Notes: generated by a model not told the origin, from the sequence alone. A stretch of DNA of 64,000 nucleotides from Pleurodeles waltl (GCF_031143425.1 NC_090451.1:667802508-667866507), one strand, 5' to 3'. Counted from the stretch's first letter, positions 24,726-37,200 are shown. Made by a program: numbers and translations.

Positions 24726-27173
24726 GTGGCAACGTGTGCTTTTAGATTTCAAAAACTTTTTTTTTTTGCCAGTGTTTGTTACAATGTTGAGGGCCTGATA
24801 GCTCCCACAACAATAAAGTGTTACAAAAGCCATGTCAAAACAAGACACGCATTGATGAAACTAAAAGACTTATAAAAATATGTCAGATCAGTTGGCTTTG
24901 TCAGTGTTTGTTTATTTTCATGCTTCCCATAATCGTGTTGAAAATGGTTACACAGATTTTCCATTAGAAATATTTTTGGGAAATACTAGCATGCATCAAC
25001 ACATTTTACTAAATGACACTTCATTTGCATCTAATCAGAGAGCATTCTGGGAGCATTATACTTAGCCTCATAGCCTAAACTTTTCAAACATGTGTATACA
25101 CGTTTTATTTTTTTTTGTACTGGAACCAACGTCAGTAGTGAAGTGTGACCTTAAAACATTTATTTACAGCACTCACCCTAATAATGAAGGCTTTCAAATA
25201 ATGAACCATAAATACAAGTTCGAACAGCATTATCTTTTGGAAACACATTACCTCAACTGCAGAGAGTTCCACTCTCTGTAAACAGGCAGCCAAAGGGTTT
25301 GTGCTGCAGAGGGTTGGGCCTACTTGTCCCAAGGACAAATTAAACATAAAAACTTGTTGCCCTTGACCCCAAACAAGATGTCCCGGGCGTCGGGCGATAA
25401 TCATTTAACAGGGATGTGGAATTCCTAAGTCAACTGTGCAAACATTTCAAAATATATTTCAGTAGTTGTGAAAGCCCTTTTTAAAATATTTCTGTGTGAT
25501 GAAAAAATATTTTAATTGGATGAAAGCAAATCAGAATACTTTACATGTTGATGTGCAAAGGATATGTTTTCTGAAACCTAATTTTCACAGATTGTTAATA
25601 CACTATATAGTTTGATCAATAAAGCTGCAAGTTAGTGGAGAGGTTTTTGGACATTTCTTGGAAAGGTACTATGTGTAGATGACACTATGTTACCACATCA
25701 TGGTTTAGTGATATATTTATAAAAAGTGAGCGTTTAAACAAACCGAGAAACATTCCTGCCCTGATGGCAATGTTGTTAGTAAACTAAAAGAAGTCCTAGG
25801 TTATGGGGGCTAGATTCTTGTGATGCATGCAGCAAAATGTAGTCTACTTAATCTAACAAAAGAGGTTTTTTGTACTGTAGAAATGCTGAGTTCACATATT
25901 TGAAGGTGCAATCACATGTGAGAATTAAAAAAAAAAAAGGCGACTCTGTAAACTAGTTGCCTAGGATCACACAGTTTGAGACCCGTTTACAGGTTAAGTA
26001 CAGTTAGGTGAGTAGATTATTTAAGTTACTCGACCTGCAGGTCTAGTAACATTTTTAGGATTTTTTGAGCCCTGCTCTAACACTGTGCATTATAAATAAT
26101 AATCTTGTTGTTATATATTGAATATGAGATTAAGTCAATATACATTATATATTTTCATTTAAAAATTCCATAATCACGAAAATGTAGGCCCTTATAGCCT
26201 TCATTTCACACCATAAATATGTGTGCATGTTTCCTTTGCTATCTCATAAGCATTCTTACTTTCGCAAACACTCCAGTCCAGCATGTGCAACTGTAAAAAA
26301 AAAAAAACCATTCCAGATACACTAAATCCTTTTTAGGAGTCAGAATAGATTTTCCAGTTCATACGATACTGTGAATAGATTCCAATTCGATATCTGGAAG
26401 GGGTGTGTCAAAGGCATTTTTCCAAAATACAGATTCCGTATGCAAAGGATCAATATTTTACAGCCAAAATCTGGTCGCAAAACATTGTAAAGTTACTGAG
26501 ACCTCACAGGAGATTGTTCCTATTCACAAAAGGTTAAGAGCCCCCCGGGACCTCTTTTCCGTGGTGAATTAAAAAAAAAAAAGTGTTTTGGAACTGCTGT
26601 TAAAAAAAAATAAGATTTTCTTTTTAAACTCAGTCATGTTTCTTTAGAGAAAATCGAGCTGCATTTAAAAAACGTACTTACTTATATGCACCATCCTTCA
26701 TGATATTTTGTTCCTTGATATTAAGGTCTCAATATTTTGGTCCCACGTTTTTTGTCCACAATATCCTGCCATACAACCAAATGATTGACATATGTCACTA
26801 ATATTTGGCATGGCATCACAAAAAGCAATGAGGCGACTGATTTTCTTGTCCTGTAGTTTAAATGGTGTTTGTTAACGCTTGGAAAGTGGGGGCACTCTGG
26901 CCTGTAATCAGCATTGTGTCCTTCAGTGACTGGGAGTAGTGTACGACCCTTTTTTATAATCTGCAGGGTATCTGTCTAGGGCTGAGAAACTTCCACTCTG
27001 TCATCATCCTGGAGTCAGTCATTGGCTGGGAAATCGGACTAGTACATGTATATAATACGCATGGTGTCTGTCAATTACTGCGGTGTGGGGTAAATACTTA
27101 TGTCCTATAAAATGTGTTGTATATGTCATAAATTGAAGACAGGTGATATCCTTGAGAAGTAATTGGTCTGGTG

Positions 27174-27337
27174 CAGGGTTCTGCAAAGTCGGTCCTGGAG
27201 AGCCGGGTCCATGCCAGATTTTTTGCATATCCACATTTAGAAAAAAGATGTTTCAGAAATCTACATTTTTCTAAATGTGGATATGCTAAAAATCTGGCAT
27301 GGACCCGGCTCTTCAGGACCGACTTTGCAGAACCCTG
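27174..27337. mobile_element. 164-bp palindromic hAT-type MITE
   Basis: Nearly the whole element is one long inverted repeat. The ends are CAGGGTTCTGCAAAGTCGG and its exact complement, and the arms pair almost to the centre (AGCCGGGTCCATGCCAGATTT and ATATCCACATTTAGA with their complements). Perfect 8-bp direct repeats GTCTGGTG flank it at 27166-27173 and 27338-27345. This size of duplication and the CAG...CTG ends fit a hAT non-autonomous element. Confidence 0.88.
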
Positions 27338-28328
27338 GTCTGGTGTATCAAAATGGCCTTGAGTTTCCAGATACTTTTGACCTGTAATGGGCCTGGTGTT
27401 TATCAAAGGCTGTGAGGCGAGTTTACCACTCACCTATAATCGGAACAGTATACATATTTGTGACTTGGATATCCCATGTCAGGATTGGTCAGTCCGTAGG
27501 TGGGATACCATATACTGTAGCTGACATTGTGTTCATCATTGCTATAAGATAAAGGATGACCTTAACTGTTCAACTACATGGTGTCTCTCAGTAACTGTAG
27601 TTGGGAGTTCTACAGTCGGCAAGGCGTGTAATTACCTGAGAGGTAATCGTTGTGGTGTTTCTCAATGTCTGGAAGGTGTAGGATAATGCATTATGGTCAA
27701 AAGCTAAGGTATCGAGTGGGTACACCATTCCTGTAATCTGAGTGATGTTTGTCACTGGAAATTGTGGAATATCATCTGTCTACAAATGGCATAGTGTTTG
27801 GCAATGGCTGGGAGGCAGTGGGTACTAGGGTCCTGTATTGAACACTTATTTGTGAGTGGCTTGGAGATGGGAGATACCATAACATTTTTAGGTCAGATTG
27901 TTATGTGGAATACTCTAGTAATATTATCCATCTGATATATGTTGATGGCCGGGAGTTAAGGCTCCGTTATCAATGACAATGGAAAAATGAATGTCCCTTT
28001 CTGATAATTGTTAAGGTATATATCAGTAATCAGCCATGTGTCTGTGATTGACTGATTAGTATGGATCCCTGGTGTGTGCTTCATGTACACCATTCTTTGG
28101 AGAGGGCAGATCCGGGGAGAGGATGATAGCTGCTCTTCGTTGTACCCATCAGAGGTTTTGTGATTGGAGAGTGGCTTGAGCAGATTCAAGCCCTACCAGC
28201 CATGCTTTGTCAGTCACCTGATGGAAAGAAGGAGGACTATAATACCAGCCAGTTCTCAGTTTTGTTACACATACCATTGTCTTGTGAAAGTGTCCAGTTC
28301 ATATAAAAAGGATTGGAAGCAGACTTAC

Positions 28329-28427
28329 TGTCTAATACACTCTGGAATGTGCACGTGGTCCAATGAAATGAGTTGTGACAACTCCCACAGGCTGTTCATG
28401 AACTGGACTTTCCTCCCAAACTTAGAG
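28329..28427 (-). CDS. BNIPL: BNIPL coding exon, end of BCH domain
   Basis: The acceptor TTCACTTTTGCAG and the donor GTAAGTCTG border a 99-nt exon. It takes one base from the previous exon and gives two to the next. The translation starts SSKFGRKVQF and ends LISLDHVHIPECIRQ. It matches the end of the BCH (BNIP2 and Cdc42GAP homology) domain. The LISLD-x-VHIPE string is characteristic of BNIPL rather than BNIP2, ATCAY or PRUNE2. The exon phase joins exactly to the exon at 37201-37287. In human, only about ten residues follow, so one short terminal exon remains to be found at lower coordinates. Confidence 0.95.
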
Positions 28428-29789
28428 CTGCAAAAGTGAAGAACAAAGTGTTACAGTAAAAACAACAAATTCTAGCCTTGCAAACTAATGCAGTGGTGAT
28501 TTTTTATTGCAAATAATGTGGTAATGTACTAAAACCAAAATAAATGCCACCTTCTATCCATGTGACAATGTGCCTACAATAGAAGTCTTAAATTAGAAAT
28601 GAATTAACTATCGCCTAAAAGATTACAATTGTAATAGACCAGTAGGTGTGATGATGAACCTGGTACAGATTTAAAAACCCTTTTCAGCTTTAATATACGT
28701 CACTGGAAAATAAGATTGGCTTTCAACTGAAGGCATTATTTAAACCCCCAAAAATACTAAAACAATAAAAAAATATCATAAAAAGCAAAAAAAAATTGCA
28801 AAACATTGTATTAGTCCACCAACACTGGCACAGAATTTACATTATTTTTACGTGGCTATGCTTATGTGATCAGGCAGAATGCCTTCGCTTATCGGGCAAA
28901 AGAGCCAGTGTTGAAGTCAGTTTACCGATTGTTCCATGGTTAATCCTTTGGTGGGCGAAGTAAAAATGTGAATGACAGATGGAAAGGCTAGTGGATAAAG
29001 AGGATAGTTTTTTTGTTTTTTATATGACATGAGGCTGGAAGACAGCTTAACCTGTTAATAGGTCAGGCCTAACAATCTATCCTAAGCATTTCTTCCCACC
29101 TGTTTCAGAACAGTGAGGAGAGAAACACTGCCGTAAACAAAATACATGGGGAACCAAAACATTGTGATGGTAGGTATATGTAGGACCTATAGATTTGAAG
29201 ATATATCATCAAGATACATGTATGTGGGTTTAAATATAGTATTTCGATAGGTACATATCCTGACACAATATTTTGGCACTTAGTATTTAAGTCACAGTAT
29301 CATTTAGGACCATATTTTGCCAATACTTTTCAATACAGCACCCTTCTCCCCACCACTGTCCCTTTGAGACAGCTGGCAGTCTGAACTTTCAATCCTTATC
29401 TATAACCCACTGCCATTTCAAAAGAAATAGAATATATTTAGTGCTTTCTGTGCCACTTGATTGAATCTCTGCAGGCACACTGTCTCACATTAGGTCCAAT
29501 AGTTATAGTACGTTATTATACAAGACTCAAGAGACATGTAAAGTTCTGCAGATATATACCCGAGAGACTGATTCAATTCATGAGACGTTCTGAGAGTTGC
29601 AAACAGTAGCCCAGGAATTGATGAACTCTTGACACACAGTTGCCAAATAGTGAAATCTTTTCACAATCAGGTGGCAATTTTTCTCTTTTATAAATGTGTA
29701 TTCCCATTATGGATGGAGTTGCATGAATGTCACTGCTACTATCATCAGTTGCTGAAGGGAGCAGCCATCGTTAGTGCAGTGAGTGCAGT

Positions 29790-30215
29790 GCTAAGGTCAG
29801 GAGCGGCTTGCAGTGCGGAAAGGGGGCTTGGCGGCATGTGGCGGGGGGAGGATTGGGGGAAAAGAGCAAAATTTAAAAAAATGAAAAAAACACTAACCCG
29901 ATTCCCTGCTGCTGCCGTGCCGCTCTTCAACATCCACGGCAGGCACAGGCTCCCAGCCTGCCCTGCGGCCAATCCAAACACTGCTCTCATGCTCCTGGAA
30001 GCATGAAAGCAGCGGTCTGATTGGCCGGTGCTCCCTGGCTTGGCAATTCGAGGCAGGCTGGGAGCCTCTGCGTGCTCTCTCCAACCTGGCAACGGAGTGC
30101 CGGGTTGGAGAGAGCCCAGTGCACGTGTGTTTGGCTGGCCCGAGATGTCCTGCCAAACACACCTGCCCACTCCGTCCCTGTCACGCCCCATGGCACCGCC
30201 CCTTTAACTATAAAA
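29790..30215. mobile_element. Serial-hairpin GC-rich repeat element
   Basis: A GC-rich island with stacked inverted repeats: CAGGCTCCCAGCCTGCC with GGCAGGCTGGGAGCCT, GGCCAATC with GATTGGCC, TGCTCTCATGCT with AGCATGAAAGCA, CTCTCTCCAACC with GGTTGGAGAGAG, and GTGTGTTTGGC with GCCAAACACAC. The borders (AAAGGGGGCTTGGCGGCATG-like on the left, CCATGGCACCGCCCCTTTAA-like on the right) are roughly complementary. No target duplication or coding sequence was found. The long open frames here run through the hairpins and are not genes. Confidence 0.6.
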
Positions 30216-31823
30216 CGAGTTTTGGCATGTCTGCACTGAGTCAGTATTCACACGCAGGCAATGTAATCTACATTATAGCATTCCAACAATAAACTACTAT
30301 TGCCAGTAAGCCTTAAAAGCCTGCATATTGTGGAGATACAAAGGCCTTGTAGGATATCTGGTTATAACTTTCCTTGTGGCTCTTGGCATCTTTGCTTGAT
30401 AGTCGTAATACAATGTTTTTGTAGCTTCAACTTCACTACACGGACTATGTCTGTCATTGCCAAGACCTATTGGTTCTTATGAATTGTTTTGCTGGATATT
30501 GAGACTACAGAAAATAATTTTGAGTAATTTGTTAATGAAAAACATTCTTTGACTGTTTTGCGAACATATACATGAACTCTTCTAAGGCCGCCGACTTTTT
30601 ATTACTGCTAGTGGTTATCATGTGACAGAACTGAAAGAATTCTTAAATTGTTATTCATGTATGCATAAATGCCATGCACCTATTGTAGAGCTAATTGGAG
30701 CTGGCCATATTATTCATGCTCTAAAAGTTAACATCCATCTCTCATTCAAGCAGCTAAGCACTGCACCCCACAACATGAAACCTGTACCTCGTGCTCATCG
30801 CTTATAACTTTGATACACTTCCCATAAAGGCCCAAAGCAAAGACATCACTCTTCCAATCACACACCCCCTACAGGCATGTGGCTCAGCTCCAATGTAGGG
30901 GTAGTAAGGGCTGCACAACTATCATATTGCCAAAATTGCAAATTACTGTTGCTGTTCTACAGAAGTCAAGTAAAAACTATAACTCATCATCTATAAAAGA
31001 GTGTATAGTGACAAAGCTTGAGGTAGTTATTCAAGTCATGGGAGGAAGCGCTAGTGGATTTCTTTTGAAGTACTGATTATTTTGTGTGTAATGTGTTTCG
31101 TTTTTTTGGAATCACAAGTTCTACATCAGATTGCAAAGAGTTGGTGGCTAAGGTGTAGCCATTACATTTAAATATGAAGTTGCCTATGACAAATTCCTCA
31201 TTGCCACGTAGATAGTCACTGCATCCAGGCAGATGTCCTGGGTCAACAAAAGTGATGCAACCTGTCTCTTATCACTTTTCCCTTTTCCTATTTCTACCAC
31301 TTGCCATCTCATCCCCATTTATGTGGTTATCGGTGGAGATAGTGAGAGAAGGTAATGTGCACCGTTCACACTGGATTTCAAGTGCAGAGGTTAGTGCATT
31401 TTGGCACAGTACAATTAACAATGTAAGAAGCTAATAACTCATGGTAGCAGATCAGAGGAAGCCAGTGGTTGAAGGAGGCTTATTCAAAGACTTTCAACAT
31501 AAGTGTTGAAAACAATATGTATGCCATAATTGGTTCAAGTACAATACATACCAAACCTAAACTAATGAGACAAGCTAATCCTCCTAACTTCCATGTCAGA
31601 GCAACTTTGAATCAACTGATTCAGGACACTGACATTTTGGCCCCATTTTGAGAGATACTGTTTGAAGTTGTTTACATGTTGGTAGATCTATGCAGAGCCC
31701 ATCGTCAGGTGGTAGATTATATTACAGTGCAATCTGATCTCCAAATGAAGTGATTGTGCAGACACTTGCCTTATCGGGGCTTTGATGGTTTAATGACACC
31801 AAAAAATACCCTGTAGGTGCACA

Positions 31824-31827
<4 letters not shown>

Positions 31828-31860
<33 letters not shown>

Positions 31861-32016
31861 ATGCATAGGCTACTGTCTCCTGAGCACTTACATTTTTTCA
31901 TGGATTTAAGAAAATAAAAAGGACTACTTCCTGACCTTACTGAATTGTGCTGTTCTGCTTTGTTCACCTGAAGTGTCAGATTCATACAGGGCGATCGTAT
32001 GGAATGAGGAGAAATT

Positions 32017-32083
<67 letters not shown>

Positions 32084-32104
32084 TACTCATACACACACAC
32101 GTAT
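31828..32104. repeat. (TA)n and (TA)n(CA)n microsatellites
   Basis: A pure TA run is at about 31828-31856. A second longer one at about 32019-32066 passes into a CA-rich run (ACACAC, with ATACTCATACAC interruptions) up to about 32104. The apparent open frames made of repeated YI residues on the minus strand are translations of these runs and not genes. Confidence 0.95.
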
Positions 32105-32214
32105 ATATACAAAACACCAATACTAGCCCAGCCAAGTTGAAAAATAAATGGTGCAAAGAAAAGTAATACTCAGAATGGAAAGAAGATAAGATTAAATTGT
32201 GCAAGATCTGGTGT

Positions 32215-34440
32215 TTCATTCAAGGGTCAGCTCGTTCACCATCACACTCCAGGACTCCCAAGCGTACCTGCAGACAGCTAGAAAAAAGACTGAGAAACAG
32301 CAGATCTCCAGAGGACCTTGCTGCCTTCAAATCTGCCCCCAAATGCCTTCAGCACCTCATCAGACCCCCCCAGAAAGCAGCCCTGCAGGAGCGTATCAAT
32401 GCCACTGCACACCACACCAAAGAACTCTTCGCCGTGGTAAAAAAATTCACCAAACCCCAAGTAGAGGGTGTGTACATGCCTCCATCTCAAGACCTGTGCA
32501 ACAGATTAGCTGCCTTCTTCCATCATAAAATCAAGGACATCTATAATAGCTTTGGACCCCAAGACTCTCAGAACCTACCAACAACCCTCTAGGTTGGATC
32601 TTCTGAGCCCTCACAGATCCTGCATTACTAGATCCCTCTCACCATGGTTGAGACCCGCTCCATCATGAGCAGCATCCACTCTGGAGCCCCTGCCGATCCC
32701 TGCCCCCCACTACATTTTAAACAAAGTGAGCGCCTCAATCGCACCGAGCTCCGCAACACCCTCAACTGCTCCTTGGAGAAAGCTACCTTCCCTGAGGACT
32801 GGAAGCATGCAGAGATCCGCCCTCTCCTGAAGAAACCCATGGCTGACCCCATGGATCTCAAAAACTACCAGATTTGGAGGAAGACTGAAAAGGGCAAAGC
32901 ACCTACATCTGAATTAGGGGTGGGCAAGAGCAGGACTCTGAGAAGGAAAGTCTGTGCCATTAGCAGATCATCAGATGGATGTGGTCCGCCAGAGAGAACA
33001 TCTTGACTGCCCACTACCTAAAGCAAATGGATAGTAAGTGCCAAACCAGTGCAGTTAAAATGCAGAGAACAAGTGTGAGAGAAGATTCTGAAGTCCTTAG
33101 CCCCATCTCGCTGCTGCCTTTCCCGGCCAAGGTTTCGAAAAAGCCATCAACGCACAGCTCCGCAAACACATCGAGGACAACAACATCCTGGATATCTTCG
33201 AATCAGGATTCAGGACCAACTACAGCACAGGGATCGCCCTCCTCCCCACGACAGATGACATCTGCTCACTCCTCGACCGTGGCCAAACAGCAGCCCTCAT
33301 ACCACAGGACCTATCAGCCGCCTTTGACGTGGTCTCCCATCACACTATCTGCTCCAGACTCCACACAGCAGGAATCCACAGCAAGGCCCTACAATGGACA
33401 TGCTTTTTCCTGACCGGCAGAAACCAGAAAGTCAGACTCCCACCATACCTGTCAGAACCTACGGAGATCAGCTGCGGAGTACCCCAAGGCTCCTCCTTGA
33501 GCCCCACACTCTTCAACATCTACATGGCCCGCTCGCATCCATCATTAGAAGCCACAAACTGAACATCGTCTCCAATGCCGATGATACCCAGTTGAAAATC
33601 TCACTGACCGAAAACCGTACAACGGCCAAAAAGAACTTCCACAACAGAATAGAAGCCATAGCTGCCTGTATGAAGGAGAGCTGCTCAAGCTCAACTCTGA
33701 CAAGACAAAGATCCTCGTCCTGGGACCCTCCACATCAGCCTGGGATGACTCCTGGTGGCCGACCACACTAGGCAGCCCCCCCCATCCCTACAAACCACAC
33801 ACGCGACCTCAGCTTCATCCTGGATTCTTCGCTCACCATGACCCAATAAGTCAACTCTGTCACCTTCGCCTGTTTCCACACCCTCTGACTCCTCCAGAAG
33901 ATCTTCAGGTGGATCCCAAACCCCTGTCGAAAGACCGTAACCTACGCCATGGTTACCAGCAGACTCAACTACAGCAACACCCTCTATGCCAGAACCACCA
34001 AGAAGAACGTGAAAAAAACTACAACACATCCAGAATGGCTCCGCCAGACTCATCCTGAACGTCCCCCACTGCGAACACATGACTGGACACCTCAGAAATC
34101 TCCACTGGCACCTCGTTGAGAAGAGGATCAACTTCAAACTCCCTTGTCATGCATACAAAGCCCTCCATGACCTGGGACCCACCTACCTCAACCATCATGT
34201 CTCCTTCTACTCCCCCGCCAGACCTCTCAGCTTCTCTCAACAGGCACTTGCCACCATACCCCACACACGGAAGACCTCATCTGGAGGAAGATCCTTCACC
34301 TATCTCACCTCAGGCTGTCACCATCCCTACCTCAATTCAGGAAGGACTTTAGGACCTGCCTCTTCGACTGAAGCTGAGAGGACCAACCCACACAGCGCCT
34401 TGAGACCCTTGAGTAGTGTGTTTTCAAACACTGACAGATT
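32215..34440 (+). mobile_element. L2/CR1-like LINE, pre-RT and RT region, frameshifted and interrupted
   Basis: The sequence can be followed through several frames. First comes a pre-RT region (about 32220-32590), then the RT start with FPEDWKHAEIRPLLKK and DLKNY, then PISLLPFPAKV after an insertion, then CGVPQGSSLSPTLFNIYM (about 33470-33525) and NADDTQLKISL (about 33573-33605) in the catalytic position. C-terminal sequence (SRLNYSNTLYAR; LPQFRKDFRTCLFD) runs to about 34370. The tail AGCGCCTTGAGACCCTTGAGTAGTG is like L2-family 3' ends. At least three frameshifts, plus stops, inactivate it. A 225-bp unrelated repeat is inserted at 32872-33096. No endonuclease domain is visible; the copy is 5'-truncated. 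Confidence 0.88.
32872..33096 (+). repeat. Interspersed repeat inserted in the LINE (copy 1)
   Basis: The segment begins TTTGGAGGAAGACTGAAAAG and ends AGATTCTGAAGTCCTTAG. It interrupts the LINE reading frame exactly between DLKNY and PISLLPF, which are adjacent in intact L2-like elements. A diverged copy is at 44516-44734. No terminal inverted repeats, poly(A) tail or clear target duplication was seen, so its class is unknown. Confidence 0.8.
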
Positions 34441-37200
34441 GATTGAAGGGTGGTTGTAAAGAAAGCATTCACAGAACTCTAAGTGGTGAGCCGCAGTACA
34501 AATGGTCAAAGTTAGTTCATCCAAAATGCCTCTCATCCCAGGTGTCCTTACTCTTTTTTATACCACTGCTGGTCTTAATATATTGTTTTGCCCGTCACCT
34601 GTTAGCACCTAACATTGTAACTAAAACACAAATAATGTTGAACCACAGATCTTACTTAGTTTCATGCCTTTTTAAATTTGCTTTAGTGTTGTATAATACG
34701 GATTTATACTTTTTAAATTTGTTTTGACAGTAAGGTTGCCAAAGTGTAACACTGCAAGTTGTTACAGGTTCAGTAGTTGTATCATGTGAAATATCCATGT
34801 CCTGTACCTTAAAACCTGTATTCATAAAGCTTTTCATCTGGTCATCCACTTTGGAAAGTATGTATCTCTGTTTGTAGCCCTCTCATAGACAAATAGCAGA
34901 TTTGATGTATAGATTGTATCTAACCCTGGATGGCTGATTGCCACTTATTATCAGAAATGTTACAAGACTTCAATTTTTATCCCTAACAGCAGGCTGGAGC
35001 CAGTCGATCCTTGTTTTGAGAACAGCCCTACTGTGGATTTACGTAACTTTTACAGGGTCACAAATATATTATAATGAGTTCATAATGGAAGTTGTTGATT
35101 TCTTTAAATGGTTGTTTACAGTTGCTTTTTCCAATCTAGCAGATGTTTGTGAATGTACAGTGATATTAGAAACCTTAATACAAGCATCAGAGTTGCTCTT
35201 CCCACCCTACTTGATATTGGGGAAATTTAACCAATGGAGGGTAGTGCAGTCCATGCAAGATTTGTCATTTGTGTACCATGAGTGTGCTCTGATGGTACAC
35301 AGAAGATGCAACATTGACCTCCTTCATCACGTCTCACTCTGTGTTTATAGTCAAATGCATGCTCTTAAAGTTGCATCAGCCAAAATGTTAGGGACACGCT
35401 TGGGAATAGCAGTGAAAAAACGTTTTACAAATTCCAAAGGGTTAATGGAGGATTTGAGTATAGAAAATGGATTATCTTGCCACCTTATTAGCGGCAAAGG
35501 AGTGATACTAAGGAAAGCAGAGTGGAGGAAAAATGCATGCCTCCAGATCAAAGAAAAAAGATCTGCTTTGATCTTTTTATCTTCTGACAGAGGATTACGC
35601 CAAATCTTTCACTTATTTTAGCAATTCTACTTACCCCGTTGCATAAGTTTATGAAAAAGAATGACAACTTTCACATCTCTGTGTGTGGATGAGGAATGTG
35701 AAAGTGGTTTGTGGCACAAAAAAAGAACAAAAAACTAGCAGGACTCTCAGCTTAGCACGACTTCTAGCTTTGAAATCTTCAGCACATATTGCAAAACCAG
35801 CAAGGCAGCAGTTACATGTTATGGGCAGCACTCAAACAGAAGAGAGTAGACAGCCATCAGTAGCAATGTGAAACTTGAGAACAGTAATGCAAAACCAAAC
35901 ATTTCAGTTGACGAAATAGTGACCCTTATACATGGCCAGGGTCAGATGGCGTGTGCATACTGAAGACAAGTTCAGTCAAGTATCTGTCAGAGCAAAGTAC
36001 TCTCAAGTGGCAATACTGAGGACAAGAGTTTGCCTCCTGGTTGCAGTATGCTCTGGGTGCCCAGAAATCAAGAGTAGGTCTGCTGCCCCACCTTCCATGA
36101 GATAAATACCACTATCCAGTGAAGTTGAATGAATGCTTAGTGTTATGTGTGATGCTTGTGAACTATGGGAGCATCTGTTTTCAGGGTATAAGATAGATTG
36201 TATTGAGGTTGCGGGTGAGGCTGGAAACCTATGAGATTTATGGCACTTTCATCCTTTATACTGGACAGGAGTAGGTTCTTTCCTAACATCCTCAGGCCCA
36301 TACAGAAGTTAGCACAAGGAATTGCACTCTCTCTACTGCACAGTGTTTGAACCATCTCTCCTTGTGCAACCTGTGATCCGCTCCATAGTTTCCAAATCCC
36401 CTCAGGGTATCATTGTTTCCTTAGGGAAACAGCCCATTTAATAGTTATTAATTATAACTCCATCATCTATTACATAATAATGTTGTTACCCAAACGTGAA
36501 GCTCTACCAAGTTGTTTCCTTTCTCATACCTTCAGAATAAAATTTTACAGAAATCTGGACAGGCTAATGTCACTGTTGCTGCAAAGGGGACAACGCTAGC
36601 TTTAAGCTACCACTGTTACACATGTATGGCGATTCACCACTCAGTAGACTCACAGTTTCAGCTTCTATGTTTTAGATCATAATGCTCTGCTGGAAGGCAT
36701 GGTAGCCTTTGTGAAACATGACTGGGTATGCATAATGAGGGTGGTACTAAACGGCAATTTATAAGCTGTAATACTTTGTCTGGTCTGACACATGCTTAAG
36801 CCACTCTGTCCCAGTGTGGTATTTCAATAATCCATTATCTTTACAACTTTGACAAAGGAGAGACATTTTAGCAGGCAGTTTGGTGCTGTTGGTGGTTCAA
36901 TTCTCTTGAAAGTCTCCATAGATAAGGAACATACTCAGAGTTTACTCCGAGTTATTTCTTTTATTCTTATATTCTGCATAATATAATTTATGCACCACGT
37001 TATGCTTTTAAGCAGTTTGGTTTTAATATGATGGGTAATTTATCTTTTTTGGTTTGCACATTCTTTCTGTTGTAGAGGTTGCCTGATTTTATAAAACTTG
37101 CTTGGTCACATTTCCATAGCCACCTTTTCACTGTAGAAGAGTACGGGCAACTTTCAATTTTCAGACGCGCATGTAGAAGAAAGAAAGTGGACCGGATTAC

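Larger units (their letters stand above)
22753..26074. mobile_element. 3.3-kb TIR DNA transposon (hAT-like), decayed, with nested insertions
   Basis: The left end CAGGGCTCGAAAAATCCA and the right end GGATTTTTTGAGCCCTG are inverted repeats (16 of 18 positions match). They are flanked directly by CTCTA on both sides (22748-22752 and 26075-26079), a perfect 5-bp target duplication. Subterminal CAGGTCGAG occurs in both arms. A CAGGG-type terminus suggests the hAT superfamily; a 5-bp duplication would fit only some hAT branches. Inside are ACTTGTCC-rich repeats (about 23110-23180 and 25320) and a CAGGG(G/A)TGTGGAATT motif in direct orientation at about 23089 and 25409. No transposase domain can be read. 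Two younger elements are nested at 23691 and 24591. Confidence 0.7.
28428..37200 (-). other. BNIPL intron between exons 37201 and 28329
   Basis: About 8.8 kb. It holds the serial-hairpin repeat at 29790-30215, TA and TA/CA microsatellites at 31828-32104 and the L2/CR1-like LINE at 32215-34440. The remaining sequence is AT-rich with no further exon recognised on either strand. A 227-residue plus-strand open frame at 34938-35621 resembles no family I know and is probably chance. Confidence 0.7.

Noticed and set aside
29629..30196. Open frames on both strands
   Set aside because: They run through the GC-rich hairpin repeat and are not supported as genes.
31722..32219. 165-residue minus-strand frame
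   Set aside because: Its centre is translated TA/CA microsatellite (YIYIYI) and it has no recognisable domain.
34938..35621. 227-residue plus-strand frame
   Set aside because: No recognisable domain, no promoter or splice context, and no similarity to a known family; probably a chance long frame in an intron.
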